From a bacterium (GTDB taxonomy: Bacteria; Sumerlaeota; Sumerlaeia; UBA8349): a DNA stretch of 7,866 nt. Location of the stretch: positions 1-7,866 of the forward strand of contig JABMPG010000534.1 of NCBI GenBank assembly GCA_013203855.1, given 5' to 3'. Under the pieces are notes generated by a model. The model did not search any database and was not told the origin of the DNA. It saw only the letters and a program-made list of their open reading frames with translations. Positions 7,048 to 7,866 of this stretch are shown here, piece by piece (position 1 is the first letter of the stretch; every line of letters starts with the position of its first letter). The translations under genes were made by a program, and so were the position numbers.

Positions 7048-7104
7048 CCAACTCCAAGCCCCCAACTCCAAACCCAAGCCCCCCTTACTTCCCCAGTTTT
7101 CCCC
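7048..7104 (-). other. G-run cluster on the minus strand at the hldE 3' end
   Basis: On the + strand there are C-runs at 7059-7063, 7073-7075, 7079-7084, 7091-7094 and 7101-7104. The minus (hldE mRNA) strand therefore carries five runs of three or more G, with gaps of 6, 6, 3 and 9 bases. This fits the general pattern of a G-quadruplex and straddles the hldE stop codon. A small direct repeat, CCAACTCCAA, occurs at 7048-7057 and 7062-7071. Function is unproven. I find no ordinary hairpin terminator for either convergent gene in 6986-7084. Confidence 0.35.
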
Positions 7105-7866
7105 TTATCGAATCAACTAGATCCGAGGCGGCGGAGTCGTCGAGGATGGGCAGACGGCAGACTCGGCCGCCGTAGGACTCGACGATGTCGCGGCCGACGA
7201 CTTTGTCTTCGGGGATGTTGCTGCCCTTGGCCAAGACATCGGGCCGGATTTCGCGGAGGAGAATATCGGGCGTGAGTTCGTCGAAGAAGATGACGTAATC
7301 GACGACCTCGAGGGCGGAGAGGATGGCGGCCCGTTCTTCGGCCTTCAGGATGGGGCGTCCCGGACCCTTGAGCGCGCGGACCGAGCGGTCGGTGTTCAGG
7401 CCGACGACGAGGAGGTCGCCCAGGCGCCGGGCCTCGTGCAGGAACCGGATATGGCCGGGATGCAGCAGGTCGAAGCAGCCATTCGTGAAAACGACCTTGC
7501 GGCCTCGGGTCTGCTGGTTGGCGACGAGAATGCGCAGATTGGCCACGGGCCGGACCTTGCTCGCAGGAGCACCTCCATCGACCGCCGCCTTGAGTTCCAA
7601 GGGCGAAAGGGTGGCCACGCCGAGTTTGCCGACCACGGTGTTTCCCGCGCGGTTGGCCAGAATCACCGCATCATCGAAGGACAGCCCGCCCGCCAGACCG
7701 AGCCCCAGGGTCGCGATAAAGGTGTCGCCCGCGCCGGTCTCATCCCGGACCTCGGGGGCGCGCGCGGGAATGACGGCCGCCTGGCCTCGGGGCCTCACGA
7801 CGACTACGCCTTCGGCATCGCGGGTGACAATCAGGGCCTTGAGGCCGCACTTGCGGATCAGAGCCC
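7085..7866 (-). CDS. hldE: bifunctional heptose-7-phosphate kinase / heptose-1-phosphate adenylyltransferase (5' partial)
   Basis: The gene reads in from the right edge and stops at TAA (7087-7085). About 260 C-terminal codons are present; full-length homologues are about 470-480 residues, so the first part of the kinase is missing. The visible kinase end carries the PfkB/ribokinase signature ETGAGDT (GAGDT at 7735-7721, with its catalytic Asp). NRAGNTVVGKLGVATLSP follows, a typical HldE segment. A linker leads to a nucleotidyltransferase domain with TNGCFDLLHPGHIRFL (HxGH motif at 7462-7451), LNTDRSVRALKGPGRP and KGSNIPEDKVVG. In the known pathway the kinase makes D-glycero-beta-D-manno-heptose 1,7-bisphosphate. 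After GmhB removes the 7-phosphate, the second domain uses ATP to form ADP-D-glycero-beta-D-manno-heptose. HldD (WaaD) epimerises this to the L-glycero form for the lipopolysaccharide inner core. The enzyme is cytoplasmic. All motifs in view are intact. It converges on the membrane-protein gene across 99 bases. Confidence 0.96.
   Translation of the reverse strand, partial: ALIRKCGLKALIVTRDAEGVVVVRPRGQAAVIPARAPEVRDETGAGDTFIATLGLGLAGGLSFDDAVILANRAGNTVVGKLGVATLSPLELKAAVDGGAPASKVRPVANLRILVANQQTRGRKVVFTNGCFDLLHPGHIRFLHEARRLGDLLVVGLNTDRSVRALKGPGRPILKAEERAAILSALEVVDYVIFFDELTPDILLREIRPDVLAKGSNIPEDKVVGRDIVESYGGRVCRLPILDDSAASDLVDSIRGKLGK

Noticed and set aside
1..7866. Search for CRISPR arrays, tRNAs, rRNAs, transposases, toxin-antitoxin or phage-defence genes
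   Set aside because: No regularly spaced direct repeats, cloverleaf-like sequence or matching protein motifs were seen on either strand.

Overview
The window looks like the chromosome of a diderm, lipopolysaccharide-making bacterium of fairly high GC. The clearest marker is a partial hldE (ADP-heptose synthesis) at the right edge. Large exported proteins built from a von Willebrand A domain, a beta-propeller and unfamiliar aromatic repeats suggest an uncultured or little-studied lineage, for example in the PVC/FCB, Sumerlaeota or Hydrogenedentota range. That placement is an impression from protein style; no rRNA or other phylogenetic marker is present.

Layout, left to right. (1) 1-3002 (+): the 3' part of a large surface or secreted protein. 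It has a vWA domain, a beta-sandwich-like stretch, and seven FG-GAP/PVL-type blades, with a jelly-roll-like domain inserted between blades 1 and 2. (2) 3036-3078: a strong hairpin followed by a T-rich stretch, probably a terminator or a REP-like palindrome. (3) 3099-4661 (+): an exported protein made almost entirely of about two dozen short aromatic-Pro-hydrophobic (WPL/FPF-type) repeats. I recognise no family for it. (4) 4662-4862: a 201-base spacer with a weaker hairpin. (5) 4863-5849 (+): an exported protein of unknown function in distinctly AT-richer DNA. (6) 5861-6985 (+): a helical protein anchored by a C-terminal membrane segment. It is translationally close to gene 5, because its Shine-Dalgarno sequence overlaps gene 5's stop codon. 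(7) 6986-7084: a short convergent spacer, C-rich on the + strand. (8) 7085-7866 (-): the 3' part of hldE, running off the right edge.

All four + strand genes appear to encode exported or membrane proteins. For gene 1 this is inferred from domain type, since its N-terminus lies outside the window. Genes 5 and 6 probably form a two-gene operon and share a lower-GC composition unlike their neighbours, so they may be a later acquisition. hldE is convergent and is the only clear housekeeping gene. I see no tRNA, rRNA, CRISPR array, transposase or phage gene. The points most worth following up are the aromatic-repeat protein, the split propeller with two degenerate calcium loops, and the low-GC secreted/membrane gene pair.
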